64,000 nucleotides of DNA, taken from NCBI RefSeq assembly GCF_019457885.1, contig NZ_JAHZST010000015.1, positions 1 through 64,000 on the forward strand, in the 5' to 3' direction. Origin of the DNA: Shewanella nanhaiensis. Lineage in GTDB: Bacteria; Pseudomonadota; Gammaproteobacteria; Enterobacterales; Shewanellaceae. This document shows, one piece after another, positions 6,240 through 16,069 of the stretch. Position 1 is the stretch's first letter. Every line of letters begins with the position of its first letter. Both the position numbers and the translations under genes were made by a program. Below the pieces are notes generated by a model. That model did no database searches. It had not been told where the DNA came from and saw nothing but the letters and a program-made list of their open reading frames with translations.

Positions 6240-8864
6240 CTAAGCTAAACGCTCCTCAAGCCAAGGTAAAACTTGCTCTAAGGCACCATCTAACTTTTCT
6301 GGCTCTGTTCCGCCAGCCTGAGCCATATCTGGACGTCCGCCACCTTTACCACCCACTTGAGCAGCAATTGAAGCGACTAGTTCACCCGCTTTTACTTTAG
6401 CGGTAAGATCTTTAGTCACACCAACAATAAGGTTTACTTTGGCTTCACCAGCAATAGCAAGCACAACGATACCTGAGCCTAACTTCTGCTTAAGTTCATC
6501 TTGCAACCCTCGAAGAGCACCAGCATCAACGCCTTCAAGCTTCTTAATCAGAACCTTAGCACCATTAATCTGCTTAGCTTCACCAGCTAGATCAGCACTA
6601 GTGGCTGCCGCAAGCTTATCTTTGAGTTGAGACAACTCTTTTTCAAGTAACTTAGTGCGATCTAATTGAGCCTTTAGCTTAGTCACAACTGAGCTGCTAT
6701 CTGCTTTAAGCAAGGCTGCCGCCTTATCTAACTCAGCTTTCTGAGCTGCCACATAAGCCATAGCTGCCGCTCCAGTGACCGCCTCAATACGACGAACACC
6801 TGCAGCAATACCACCTTCTGAGGTGATCTTAAACAAGCCTATGTCACCAGTTCGGCCAACATGAGTACCACCACACAGCTCGATTGAGAAATCACCCATG
6901 GTGACCACGCGAACTTCATCTGTGTACTTCTCACCAAACAGTGCCATTGCACCGCGCTCTTTGGCTTGCTCCATATCCATCACTTCAGCGGATAGTTTAT
7001 GGTTGCGACGAATTTGAGTATTGACAAGATCTTCAACCGCTTTCAGCTCTTCAGGTTTTACACCTTCAAAATGAGAAAAGTCAAAACGTAACCTTTCTGC
7101 ATCAACCAAAGAGCCTTTCTGAGTCACATGCGTACCTAAGAGTTGGCGCAATGCAGCATGCAACAAGTGAGTCACTGAGTGGTTTAACTCAGTGCGGTGA
7201 CGAAGCTTCTTATCAACAATCGCCTCGAGTGTATCACCCACGCAGATGCTGCCTGAATTAACCGTTCCCTGATGTCCAACGGCTTGACCATACTTTTGTG
7301 TGTCTTTAACGTCAAACTCAACGCCTTTAGCTGTCAGTAGGCCTTTATCACCACACTGTCCGCCTGACTCACCATAAAATGGTGTGCTATCGAGAACGAT
7401 AACCGCCTCTTCACCAGCATTTAAGCTATCTGTTGACTCGCCAGCTTTATAGATAGCGGTAACTTTGCCCTGTGCAGTGAGTTCGGTATAACCAGAAAAG
7501 TGAGTCTCTTCATCAATTTTAAGAGAATCATTGTAATCAGTGTCGAACTGGCCTGCCGCTTGAGCACGGCTTCTCTGCTCGGCCATAGCAACTTCAAAAC
7601 CTGCCTCATCAACAGTGATCTCGCGCTCACGGCAAACATCAGCAGTTAAATCAACAGGGAAACCATACGTATCATAAAGTTTAAATGCTGTCTCACCGTC
7701 AAGTACATCACCTTCAAGCTCATTAAGCGCGCCATCAAGAATGCCTAAACCACGCTCAAGTGTACGAGCAAACTGCTCCTCTTCCGCTTTCAATGATTTC
7801 TCAACAATAGCTTGTGTCTCAACCAGTCCCTTAGCTGCATCTCCCATCACCTCAATCAGTGTTGGTACCAGCTTATAGAAGAAGGAGCTTGTTGCGCCTA
7901 ACTTGTTACCATGACGGACTGCACGGCGAATGATGCGACGAAGCACATAGCCTCGACCTTCATTTGATGGCATAACACCATCTGCAATTAAAAACGCACA
8001 TGAGCGGATATGATCAGAGATAACCCGCAAGGATTTGTTTTCTAAATCGGTAACCCCTAAGATCTCAGCCGTTTTCTTGATCAACGCCTGGAAGATATCT
8101 ATTTCATAGTTAGAGTGAACTCCCTGCATAATCGCGGCAATACGCTCAATCCCCATACCGGTATCAACAGAGGGCTTTGGCAGCGGTAACATCTCGCCAC
8201 TAGCTTGGCGGTTGTACTGCATAAATACGATATTCCAGATCTCAATAAAACGATCGCCATCCTCTTCAGGCGTACCAGGACGACCGCCCCAGATATGGTC
8301 GCCATGATCATAGAAGATCTCAGAACAGGGACCACAAGGACCTGTATCACCCATCTGCCAGAAGTTATCAGAGGCATATGGAGCCCCTTTATTATCGCCG
8401 ATACGGATCAAACTCTCAGCTGGGACTCCAATCTCTTTAGTCCAGATATCAAAAGCTTCATCATCAGTTTCATAGATGGTGACACACAGACGCTCTTTAG
8501 GAAGCTTTAACTCTTGGGTCAGAAAGTTCCATGCAAAGCTGATTGCTTCACGCTTAAAGTAATCACCGAAGCTAAAATTACCTAACATTTCGAAAAAGGT
8601 ATGGTGACGAGCGGTATAACCCACATTATCCAGATCATTGTGCTTACCACCAGCGCGCACACAACGCTGAGAAGAGGTAGCTCGTGTATAACTACGTTTA
8701 TCTTCCCCTAGAAACACATCTTTAAACTGGTTCATACCTGCGTTAGTAAACAGCAAGGTTGGATCATTTACAGGTACCAGTGAACTACTGTCCACAACCT
8801 GATGACCGTTAGTGCGGAAATACTCCAAGAAAGCACTTCTTAGCGCTGCAGTGGTTTGATACAT
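6240..8864 (-). CDS. alaS: Alanine--tRNA ligase
   Basis: This cytoplasmic enzyme charges tRNA-Ala with alanine and edits mis-charged Ser and Gly. At 874 residues it has the usual full length. Visible parts are the class II catalytic core (RCVRAGGKHNDLDNVGYT near residue 70), the editing-site zinc ligands HSVTH in the middle and CGGTHVGRTG further on, and the C-terminal DHHA1-type C-Ala domain with the glycine-rich GGKGGGRPDMAQAGG. It is monocistronic, with its own terminator. In E. coli recX lies between recA and alaS; here the gap has no reading frame. Confidence 0.98.
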   Translation of the reverse strand: MYQTTAALRSAFLEYFRTNGHQVVDSSSLVPVNDPTLLFTNAGMNQFKDVFLGEDKRSYTRATSSQRCVRAGGKHNDLDNVGYTARHHTFFEMLGNFSFGDYFKREAISFAWNFLTQELKLPKERLCVTIYETDDEAFDIWTKEIGVPAESLIRIGDNKGAPYASDNFWQMGDTGPCGPCSEIFYDHGDHIWGGRPGTPEEDGDRFIEIWNIVFMQYNRQASGEMLPLPKPSVDTGMGIERIAAIMQGVHSNYEIDIFQALIKKTAEILGVTDLENKSLRVISDHIRSCAFLIADGVMPSNEGRGYVLRRIIRRAVRHGNKLGATSSFFYKLVPTLIEVMGDAAKGLVETQAIVEKSLKAEEEQFARTLERGLGILDGALNELEGDVLDGETAFKLYDTYGFPVDLTADVCREREITVDEAGFEVAMAEQRSRAQAAGQFDTDYNDSLKIDEETHFSGYTELTAQGKVTAIYKAGESTDSLNAGEEAVIVLDSTPFYGESGGQCGDKGLLTAKGVEFDVKDTQKYGQAVGHQGTVNSGSICVGDTLEAIVDKKLRHRTELNHSVTHLLHAALRQLLGTHVTQKGSLVDAERLRFDFSHFEGVKPEELKAVEDLVNTQIRRNHKLSAEVMDMEQAKERGAMALFGEKYTDEVRVVTMGDFSIELCGGTHVGRTGDIGLFKITSEGGIAAGVRRIEAVTGAAAMAYVAAQKAELDKAAALLKADSSSVVTKLKAQLDRTKLLEKELSQLKDKLAAATSADLAGEAKQINGAKVLIKKLEGVDAGALRGLQDELKQKLGSGIVVLAIAGEAKVNLIVGVTKDLTAKVKAGELVASIAAQVGGKGGGRPDMAQAGGTEPEKLDGALEQVLPWLEERLA

Positions 8865-9175
8865 GAAATCATCCTGAATTAATTAAGCTAACAGTGAATA
8901 TAACATTCACCGACATACTATTTAGCCGGACATTATAATCAGTCTAAAGGATAACAACCAGAGATTTAGCAGCGGAAAAGTCGGAAAGAGCCGAAATTTA
9001 GAGGAAGCGCTAAGCTAGCAGAGGGAAACTGAGTCACAGCCGATAAAACAGTTTAGAGATTATGCCAATCGGTATAATAATCGCGGTGGCAAGATACCAC
9101 CGCGAGATAGTGAGTCGCAAATGCACTTCTGAGCAATGATGGAAACTGTTAAGCTCAGTTCTTAGTTATAAGTGT
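8865..9175. other. alaS-recA intergenic region
   Basis: About 310 bases containing the alaS promoter region and a perfect 8-bp hairpin (CGCGGTGG at 9082-9089, CCACCGCG at 9097-9104). On the minus strand the hairpin is followed by ATTATTATA, so it could end recA transcription weakly. No recX gene or remnant is visible. Confidence 0.5.
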
Positions 9176-10237
9176 TTAGAATATTTCGCCTGTTTCAAGA
9201 TCAACATTCTCATCACCCACTTCAGACTCAACTGCAGGCTCAACAGAGGCAAGCAACATGCCACGTAGTGCTGTATCAATCTCCTCTGCAATCGCTGGGT
9301 TATCAAGCAGGAACTTACCCGCATTTGCACGACCTTGGCCTATCTTATCGCCTTTATAGCTGTACCAAGCACCGGCTTTTTCGACCAGCTTATGAGCTAC
9401 GCCTAAGTCAACCAACTCACCTGTACGATTAATACCTTGACCATATAGGATCTGGAATTCAGCCTGCTTAAATGGTGCAGCAATCTTATTCTTGACCACT
9501 TTCACGCGGGTCTCGTTACCAACAACCTCATCACGCTCTTTGATGGCACCAGTACGGCGGATATCAAGACGAACAGAAGCATAAAACTTCAGTGCGTTAC
9601 CACCTGTAGTGGTTTCAGGGTTACCAAACATAACACCAATCTTCATACGGATCTGGTTAATAAAGATAAGCATGGTATTGGTTTGTTTTAGGTTACCAGC
9701 AAGCTTTCGCATCGCTTGACTCATCATACGAGCCGCTAGACCCATGTGAGAATCACCAATCTCGCCTTCAATTTCCGCTTTTGGTGTTAAGGCAGCAACC
9801 GAATCGACAACGATAACATCAACAGCACCAGAGCGAGTTAACGCATCACAGATCTCTAACGCTTGCTCACCTGTATCAGGCTGTGAACAAAGTAGGTTAT
9901 CGATATCCACACCTAACTTTTTAGCATAGATAGGGTCTAGTGCATGCTCTGCATCGATAAAAGCACACACCTTACCTTCACGTTGAGCGGCAGCAATAAG
10001 CTCAAGAGTTAGGGTAGTTTTACCTGAAGATTCTGGGCCATAGATCTCAACGATACGTCCCATTGGAAGACCGCCAGCGCCTAAGGCAACATCTAAAGAG
10101 AGTGAACCAGTAGAGATAGTTTCAACATCCATTGAGCGGTTTTCGCCCAGCTTCATAATAGAGCCTTTACCGAACTGCTTTTCGATCTGGCCTAAAACGG
10201 CGTTAAGTGCTTTCTCTTTGTTCGCGTCTATCTTCAT
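9176..10237 (-). CDS. recA: Recombinase A
   Basis: RecA forms ATP-dependent filaments on single-stranded DNA, carries out strand exchange and stimulates LexA self-cleavage. The 353-residue protein has the Walker A motif GPESSGKT at residues 67-74, the NQIRMKIGVMFGNPETTTGG loop region and an acidic C-terminal tail. The ATG at 10237 has a modest ribosome site. Expression is under LexA control, shown by a box lying exactly between -35 and -10 of its promoter (10338-10365). It is divergent from mutS. Confidence 0.99.
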   Translation of the reverse strand: MKIDANKEKALNAVLGQIEKQFGKGSIMKLGENRSMDVETISTGSLSLDVALGAGGLPMGRIVEIYGPESSGKTTLTLELIAAAQREGKVCAFIDAEHALDPIYAKKLGVDIDNLLCSQPDTGEQALEICDALTRSGAVDVIVVDSVAALTPKAEIEGEIGDSHMGLAARMMSQAMRKLAGNLKQTNTMLIFINQIRMKIGVMFGNPETTTGGNALKFYASVRLDIRRTGAIKERDEVVGNETRVKVVKNKIAAPFKQAEFQILYGQGINRTGELVDLGVAHKLVEKAGAWYSYKGDKIGQGRANAGKFLLDNPAIAEEIDTALRGMLLASVEPAVESEVGDENVDLETGEIF

Positions 10238-10337
10238 TCCTGTATCCTCAGAGTCACAGCGGTTGCGCTGATTAAAATCTTGTGATGACTCCAGCGTCTA
10301 TCAAAAAGTGCGTAAAAGGAGTCTCAATATGCAAACT

Positions 10338-10365
10338 AGTATACTGTATAGTCATACAGTATCAA
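10338..10365 (-). promoter_or_regulatory. recA promoter
   Basis: On the minus strand TTGATA (10360-10365) and TATACT (10338-10343) are separated by exactly 16 bp. The spacer is filled by the LexA box, so LexA binding must block RNA polymerase. Confidence 0.85.
10344..10359. promoter_or_regulatory. LexA (SOS) box of recA
   Basis: The sequence CTGTATAGTCATACAG fits the CTG-N10-CAG consensus of gammaproteobacterial LexA. It occupies the spacer of the recA promoter. Confidence 0.92.
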
Positions 10366-10566
10366 GTACTGTGGAAGAATATTTTTCTTCACTCCAGATC
10401 ACTGGATAATAAGTACTTATTTCCACAGATATTATTCATTCTGATTTTTTATCACGATTAAAAGCTTAATAATGAGAAAAATATTGTTAATATTGCCGCC
10501 AACCAGTAAAGGTCGATTTAGATAAATGCGGCCAGTTTAATACGTCATAAAAGAGACGAGCAGTAG

Positions 10567-13143
10567 ATGAAAGCGATCGACAGCCAAGATTTAGAAAAAC
10601 ATACTCCTATGATGCGTCAGTATTTGACGTTAAAAGCCGAAAATCCAGATGTACTTCTTTTCTACCGTATGGGCGATTTCTATGAGCTTTTTTACGATGA
10701 TGCCAAGAAGGCATCTGAGCTATTAGGGATCTCGCTTACAGCAAGGGGCAAGAGTGGTGGCGACCCTATTCCCATGGCTGGTCTTCCCTACCATGCCGTA
10801 GAAGGCTACTTGGCAAAGCTGGTTCAACTGCGCGTTTCGGTTGCTATCTGTGAACAAGTTGGCGATCCTGCCACATCTAAAGGTCCAGTTGAGCGCAAGG
10901 TGGTTCGACTCGTCACACCAGGTACACTCACCGATGAAGCGCTACTGCAGGAGAGACAAGATAATCTACTTGCAGCCGTTTATCATGGTAAAAAAGGCTT
11001 CGGCTATGCCACATTAGATATCAGTTCAGGGCGATTTGTCATTGCTGAGCTTGAGTCCTGTGAAGCACTAGAAGCAGAGCTTCAACGTACCAGTCCAGCA
11101 GAACTTCTCTACAGTGAAGACTTCTCTGAGATGAGCCTTATTTCAGCATTTGAAGGCACCCGCCGCCGCCCTGAGTGGGAGTTTGATTTCGACACCAGTC
11201 AAAAGCTTCTGCTTGATCAATTTGGCACCAAAGATCTTCAAGGTTTTGGGCTAGATGGTGCTCGGTTATCTCTTCAAGCTGCGGGTTGTCTCATGCAGTA
11301 CGTAAAAGACACTCAACGCACGGCGCTCCCTCATATCAACTCAATAGTCAGGTTTAATCAAGGTGATAGCATCATCCTAGATGCCGCAACCAGACGTAAC
11401 CTAGAGCTAACGATGAACCTTCAAGGAGGTCACTCCAATACGCTTGCCACTGTGCTCGATAACACAACGACTCCGATGGGAAGTCGTATGTTACAAAGAT
11501 GGATCCACGAGCCACTACGTGATCGCCAGCGTATCGAAGCGCGTCAAAGCGCCCTCGAAGAGATATTGGAAAATGGTCTCTATGATGAGTTACACCCTCT
11601 ATTAAAGTCACTGGGTGATGTTGAGCGGATAACCGCGAGGCTTGCATTAAGAAATGCACGTCCCAGAGACTTCTCTCGCCTTAAGCATGCCTTAGCGATA
11701 CTGCCTGAGATCCAACAAATACTGGCCAGATGCCAATCGGCTCACCTTCAATCTTTAGCTAGAATTATCAGCGAGTTCCCAGAGGAGTTAGCATTACTTG
11801 ATAGTGCCATCGTCGATAATCCTCCTATGCTTATCCGTGATGGTGGGGTGTTAAAGCCTGGCTACAATGCTGAATTGGATCAATGGCGCGACCTAAGCCA
11901 AGGCGCAACAGACTACTTAGCTGAGCTTGAGGCAAGAGAGAAAGAGGCCACTGGTATCTCGACGCTAAAAGTCGGTTACAATCGTGTACACGGTTACTAT
12001 ATTGAGGTCAGTCGGAGAGAATCTGATCTTGTACCTTTGAGTTACCAGCGCAGACAGACACTGAAAAATACTGAGCGTTATATTGTCGCAGAGCTAAAAG
12101 AGCACGAAGAGAAAGTACTCTCCAGCCAAGGCAAAGCCCTAGCCCTTGAGAAGCAACTATGGGAACAACTGTTCGATCTTATCTTGCCCCAGCTCCATGA
12201 ATTGCAACTTTTCGCCCAAGGTGCAGCAGAGCTGGATGTACTTGCAAATTTTGCAGAGCGAGCCGACACGCTCAACTATCAAAGACCCGTGCTAACCGAT
12301 ATCCCAGGTATTCAGATAGAGTCTGGCCGACACCCAGTGATTGAGCAGGTGAGTCAAACTCCATTCATTGCCAATCCAGTGACCTTAAGTCCTGCGAGAA
12401 AGATGTTGATAGTGACAGGTCCGAATATGGGCGGTAAATCGACCTATATGAGACAAGTGGCTTTAATCACCTTGATGGCACATATAGGCTGTTATGTTCC
12501 AGCTCAAAGCGCGACTATCGGCCCAGTTGATCGCATATTCACTCGTATAGGCGCCGCAGATGATCTCGCCTCCGGTCGCTCAACCTTTATGGTCGAGATG
12601 ACTGAAACCGCCAATATACTTCACAATGCGACCCCAAAGAGTCTAGTACTGATGGATGAGATCGGTCGAGGCACATCGACTTACGACGGTCTCTCTCTAG
12701 CCTGGTCTGCAGCGGAATATTTAGCGCAGAAAATTGAAGCCATGACACTGTTCGCCACACACTATTTTGAACTGACTCAACTGCCAGAACTAATATCAAA
12801 TGTGGCGAATGTACACTTAGATGCAATTGAACACGGTGACACAATCGTCTTTATGCATGCAGTGCAAGATGGCGCGGCTAGCAAGAGTTACGGACTTCAA
12901 GTTGCGGCACTTGCAGGAGTGCCTAACCCAGTCATTTTGGCGGCAAAACACAAGCTACACCATCTGGAGAGCCGTGATAGTCACAATACACAGCAGACTG
13001 ACTCAAGTGGTGTACAGCAAAGTATGGTATTTCCAGATCCCATTAGATCACCTCTTGAGGAGGCGATGGAATCAATCCGGCCAGATGAGCTTAGCCCTAA
13101 ACAGGCTTTGGATATCTTGTATAGATTAAAGGATTTAAGTTAA
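10567..13143 (+). CDS. mutS: DNA mismatch repair protein MutS
   Basis: MutS recognises base mismatches and small loops and starts methyl-directed repair with MutL. The 858-residue protein begins with the mismatch-binding domain that includes the Phe-X-Glu motif in YRMGDFYELFYDDA at about residue 35. The clamp and lever domains follow, then the ATPase with Walker A GPNMGGKST at residues 618-626, and the DEIGRGTSTYDG signature after it. Length is standard. The gene stands alone, divergent from recA and convergent with rpoS, and ends at a strong terminator. Close linkage of mutS and rpoS is common in gammaproteobacteria. Confidence 0.98.
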   Translation: MKAIDSQDLEKHTPMMRQYLTLKAENPDVLLFYRMGDFYELFYDDAKKASELLGISLTARGKSGGDPIPMAGLPYHAVEGYLAKLVQLRVSVAICEQVGDPATSKGPVERKVVRLVTPGTLTDEALLQERQDNLLAAVYHGKKGFGYATLDISSGRFVIAELESCEALEAELQRTSPAELLYSEDFSEMSLISAFEGTRRRPEWEFDFDTSQKLLLDQFGTKDLQGFGLDGARLSLQAAGCLMQYVKDTQRTALPHINSIVRFNQGDSIILDAATRRNLELTMNLQGGHSNTLATVLDNTTTPMGSRMLQRWIHEPLRDRQRIEARQSALEEILENGLYDELHPLLKSLGDVERITARLALRNARPRDFSRLKHALAILPEIQQILARCQSAHLQSLARIISEFPEELALLDSAIVDNPPMLIRDGGVLKPGYNAELDQWRDLSQGATDYLAELEAREKEATGISTLKVGYNRVHGYYIEVSRRESDLVPLSYQRRQTLKNTERYIVAELKEHEEKVLSSQGKALALEKQLWEQLFDLILPQLHELQLFAQGAAELDVLANFAERADTLNYQRPVLTDIPGIQIESGRHPVIEQVSQTPFIANPVTLSPARKMLIVTGPNMGGKSTYMRQVALITLMAHIGCYVPAQSATIGPVDRIFTRIGAADDLASGRSTFMVEMTETANILHNATPKSLVLMDEIGRGTSTYDGLSLAWSAAEYLAQKIEAMTLFATHYFELTQLPELISNVANVHLDAIEHGDTIVFMHAVQDGAASKSYGLQVAALAGVPNPVILAAKHKLHHLESRDSHNTQQTDSSGVQQSMVFPDPIRSPLEEAMESIRPDELSPKQALDILYRLKDLS

Positions 13144-13173
13144 ATCTCATCATTCATCTAAATATCAGGCATT

Positions 13174-13200
13174 AAAAAGCGCACATAACGTGCGCTTTTT
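13174..13200 (+). terminator. Terminator of mutS
   Basis: AAAAAGCGCAC and GTGCGCTTTTT form an 11-bp stem with a five-base loop. T-runs on both sides mean it could also work for rpoS from the other direction. Confidence 0.88.
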
Positions 13201-13205
13201 ATCTC

Positions 13206-13295
13206 TTATTTGGCGTTGTAAGAATAGATGTCACCACATTTGTTTAGTCGATGAACATTGCCAATTAAAGCAAAGCTTTAATTAACGCCAAATAA
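13206..13295. repeat. Nested inverted repeats between mutS and rpoS
   Basis: TTATTTGGCGTT (13206-13217) is the exact reverse complement of 13284-13295. Inside lies a second perfect hairpin, AATTAAAGC/GCTTTAATT at 13263-13283 with a three-base loop. The whole could be a small miniature element or a structured 3' region of the rpoS transcript. I do not recognise it. Confidence 0.45.
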
Positions 13296-13353
13296 TCATA
13301 CCTACCTCTAAGGAAAGAGACTCTCAAATGCGTGAGGTAGACGTAATAAGCTA

Positions 13354-14322
13354 TTAAATTTTAAAAATAGCCTCTACAGATAAGCCCTGAGCACTAAGCA
13401 GATCTTTAAGTCTTTTCAAAGCTTCTACTTGAATTTGACGTACTCGCTCTCTGGTTAATCCAATCTCTTTACCTACATTTTCCAGTGTAGAAGGCTCATA
13501 CCCCAACAAACCAAAACGGCGCGCTAACACCTCTCTTTGCTTGGTGTTGAGCTCATCTAGCCATTTAACCACTGATTTGGACATATCCTCATCCTGAACC
13601 TTATAATCAGGACCGACATTATCATCATCAGCTAACACATCGAGAAGTGCCTTGTCGTTATCACCGCCAAGAGGTGTATCCACAGAGGTGATCCTCTCAT
13701 TGAGCTTCAGCATACGACTAACATCTGCACTAGGAAGATCTAGCTTTTCAGCGATCTCTTCAGCTGTGGGCTCATGATCTAGTTTATGTGCCAACTCTCT
13801 TGCCGTACGAAGATATACATTCAGCTCTTTCACTACATGTATAGGAAGTCGAATGGTACGAGTTTGATTCATGATGGCACGTTCTATGGTCTGGCGGATC
13901 CACCAAGTGGCATAGGTAGAAAATCTAAATCCTCTTTCAGGATCAAATTTCTCAACGGCTCTAATAAGACCTAGATTTCCCTCTTCAATCAAATCAAGCA
14001 GAGCAAGACCACGATTGTTATAACGACGGGCAATTTTAACGACAAGTCTTAGGTTACTTTCGATCATGCGGTTTCGGGATTTATCACAACCTTTTAAAGC
14101 TTTACGTGAAAAATACACCTCCTCCTCCGCACTGAGTAGGGGGGAAAAACCAATTTCGCTCAGATAGAGCTGAGTTGCATCTAAGTTTTTTTGTAAATCA
14201 TCCTGAACCTGATTTTCAAGTTCGGCGCTTTCTGTTTTCGCTGTTGTTGATTCGATATCGGACTCATTCTTAGCTAAGTCCACTAACGGCTCCGCTACTG
14301 CGGTATTTGCTTTACGACCCAT
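13354..14322 (-). CDS. rpoS: RNA polymerase sigma factor RpoS
   Basis: RpoS is the stationary-phase and general stress sigma factor. The ATG at 14322, giving 322 residues, is preferred because GGGAG lies 9 bases upstream; the longer frame from a TTG at 14337 has no such site. Region 1.2 (DATQLYLSEIGFSPLLSAEEE), region 2 (RFSTYATWWIRQTIERAIMNQ around its centre) and the region 4 helix-turn-helix (IGLTRERVRQIQVEALKRL) are all present. In relatives the main promoter lies within nlpD, which is next upstream. Region 1.2 and length separate it from RpoD and RpoH. Confidence 0.97.
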   Translation of the reverse strand: MGRKANTAVAEPLVDLAKNESDIESTTAKTESAELENQVQDDLQKNLDATQLYLSEIGFSPLLSAEEEVYFSRKALKGCDKSRNRMIESNLRLVVKIARRYNNRGLALLDLIEEGNLGLIRAVEKFDPERGFRFSTYATWWIRQTIERAIMNQTRTIRLPIHVVKELNVYLRTARELAHKLDHEPTAEEIAEKLDLPSADVSRMLKLNERITSVDTPLGGDNDKALLDVLADDDNVGPDYKVQDEDMSKSVVKWLDELNTKQREVLARRFGLLGYEPSTLENVGKEIGLTRERVRQIQVEALKRLKDLLSAQGLSVEAIFKI

Positions 14323-14399
14323 AAAATGATCTCCCAAATTTTGCTCAATTTGATTACTGCACGTTAATATCCTCCAATTGCCAAAACGGCCCTAAACCA

Positions 14400-15314
14400 T
14401 CATTGTTTAGGTAAGTATTTCAGTGGGTTAACAGATTTACCATGGTGACGAATCTCAAAATGTAACATGATCCGATCTGTACCTGTATTACCCATTTTCG
14501 CTAATGTTTGCCCTATTGTGACAAACTGTTTCTCTTTGACTAAGATGCTGTCGGCATGGGCATAGGCACTAAGGTAGTCGTCGCTATGTTTAACTATGAC
14601 TAAATTACCATACCCTCGAAGTGCACTTCCCGCGTATACAACTCGCCCATCGGCTGCGGCTTTTATTATGTCACCTCGGTTTCCAGCTATCTTTATTCCT
14701 TTATTTCCCTGCTCTTTGGCAGAGAAAGTACCAATTAACTTCCCTTTTACCGGCCATAACCATCGAGTCACTTTTGTTGGCAACTCTGATTTCGGCCTGT
14801 GGACAACACTGTTAACATCATGTTGACCAGTTGTTACAGGATACGCAGACTTTTGTTGCTGATCAAGTGGTTTTTTTGGCGGTGGAGCTTTAGTGTTTTT
14901 AGCTACAACAACAGGCTTAACCTCTTGTTTAACTTTAGGTTTAGTAGATTCAGGTACAACTTTATGACTATTTTTTGACGGGGTTTTAGTCAAACTTGTA
15001 TTTGTAACATTTGATGTCACATTTAGATTTAACTTCTGTCCAGGAAAGATGGTATAGGGCTTCTTCAGCTTGTTTTTATTAGCTAAATCCAAAAAATCGT
15101 TATCTGAAGCCCAAGCAATTGAGTAGAGTGTGTCACCTTGCTTTACGTAATAAAAATCTAATTTTAATGCACCTTTATTATAAGCTGTCTTCACTGGTGT
15201 AGTTACACTGGCGACAGGAGCAGGCCTTTCGGACTGAAAACTACAGCCAACATTGAAAAAACAAACCATACAGATAATTCGAGCATGCCAGCTCATAGTC
15301 ATTTCAGCAAACAA
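14400..15314 (-). CDS. nlpD: NlpD-like lipoprotein, amidase activator
   Basis: In this family the outer-membrane lipoprotein activates the AmiC amidase during cell separation. The start is a TTG at 15314, because AGGAG sits 6 bases before it while the next ATG codons lie too far from any ribosome site. A lipoprotein signal with lipobox around FFNVGC is followed by a LysM domain (YVKQGDTLYSIAWASDNDF), a low-complexity Lys/Pro/Thr linker and a C-terminal M23 fold (GIKIAGNRGDIIKAAADGRV). The M23 site looks degenerate, as expected for a non-catalytic activator. It lies in the surE-pcm-nlpD-rpoS order typical of gammaproteobacteria. Confidence 0.92.
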   Translation of the reverse strand: MFAEMTMSWHARIICMVCFFNVGCSFQSERPAPVASVTTPVKTAYNKGALKLDFYYVKQGDTLYSIAWASDNDFLDLANKNKLKKPYTIFPGQKLNLNVTSNVTNTSLTKTPSKNSHKVVPESTKPKVKQEVKPVVVAKNTKAPPPKKPLDQQQKSAYPVTTGQHDVNSVVHRPKSELPTKVTRWLWPVKGKLIGTFSAKEQGNKGIKIAGNRGDIIKAAADGRVVYAGSALRGYGNLVIVKHSDDYLSAYAHADSILVKEKQFVTIGQTLAKMGNTGTDRIMLHFEIRHHGKSVNPLKYLPKQ

Positions 15315-15433
15315 AGAAATCTCCTAATTCAATCACTCATTAAGACAAGTCTCAATGCCAAGAACTCAAAATTAGTTCAGCTATCTTATTGAAGCTCTGA
15401 AACGAGCATCATGAGATAGCTTGGGTATATAAC

Positions 15434-16069
15434 TTAAGCAAGCTCACCATTAACTAAAGGTACAAAACGAACAATCTCAACAACTTCAGAACTGAACTGT
15501 TCACCCTGGCGTACCACTTTCAATAACTGTTGTGAGGTATCCCCAACAGGGATAATTAGAACACCGTTATCAACAAGCTGACCTAGCAGCGCTTCAGGTA
15601 CCGTTGCCGCAGCAGCTGTAACCATGATGGCATCAAAGGGACCTTTATTAGGCCAGCCTTTCCAACCATCGCCATACTTAAATGAAATATTGTGAAGATC
15701 TAAACGCTTTAACCTCTGTCTCGCCTGGATCTGCAAAGACTTAATTCGCTCAACAGTGCATAGCTCAGGAGAAAGCTGCGCCAAAATTGCCGCTTGATAA
15801 CCAGAGCCCGTTCCAATCTCAAGTACTTTTTTAGGCTTATGCTCCAGCAACAACTCCGTCATTCTGGCGACAATATAGGGCTGTGAGATAGTTTGACCCA
15901 TTCCAATAGGTAAAGCTGTATTCTCATAAGCCTTATGCCCCAGAGCTGCATCGAGAAAGAGCTCTCTAGGGGTATTAGCAACCGCCTGTAAAACGGATTC
16001 ATCCCTGATCCCTGCGTCACGCAAGCTTTTTGCTAAATTCAGTGCTGCAGTTGTCGCGACCCTGCTCAT
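15434..16069 (-). CDS. pcm: Protein-L-isoaspartate O-methyltransferase
   Basis: Pcm uses S-adenosylmethionine to methylate isoaspartyl residues in damaged proteins and so starts their repair. The 211-residue protein has the SAM-binding motif VLEIGTGSGYQAAIL near residue 80 and the family's GMGQTISQPYIVARM substrate region before it. Its ATG overlaps the surE stop by four bases, so translation is coupled. Length is standard. Confidence 0.96.
   Translation of the reverse strand: MSRVATTAALNLAKSLRDAGIRDESVLQAVANTPRELFLDAALGHKAYENTALPIGMGQTISQPYIVARMTELLLEHKPKKVLEIGTGSGYQAAILAQLSPELCTVERIKSLQIQARQRLKRLDLHNISFKYGDGWKGWPNKGPFDAIMVTAAAATVPEALLGQLVDNGVLIIPVGDTSQQLLKVVRQGEQFSSEVVEIVRFVPLVNGELA

Noticed and set aside
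7421..7639. Minus-strand frame inside alaS, and many like it
   Set aside because: It is a shadow of a strongly supported gene in another frame. I left out all such frames within real genes.
9082..9104. recA terminator
   Set aside because: The stem is good, but only a broken AT run follows, so I kept it only as a note in the intergenic entry.
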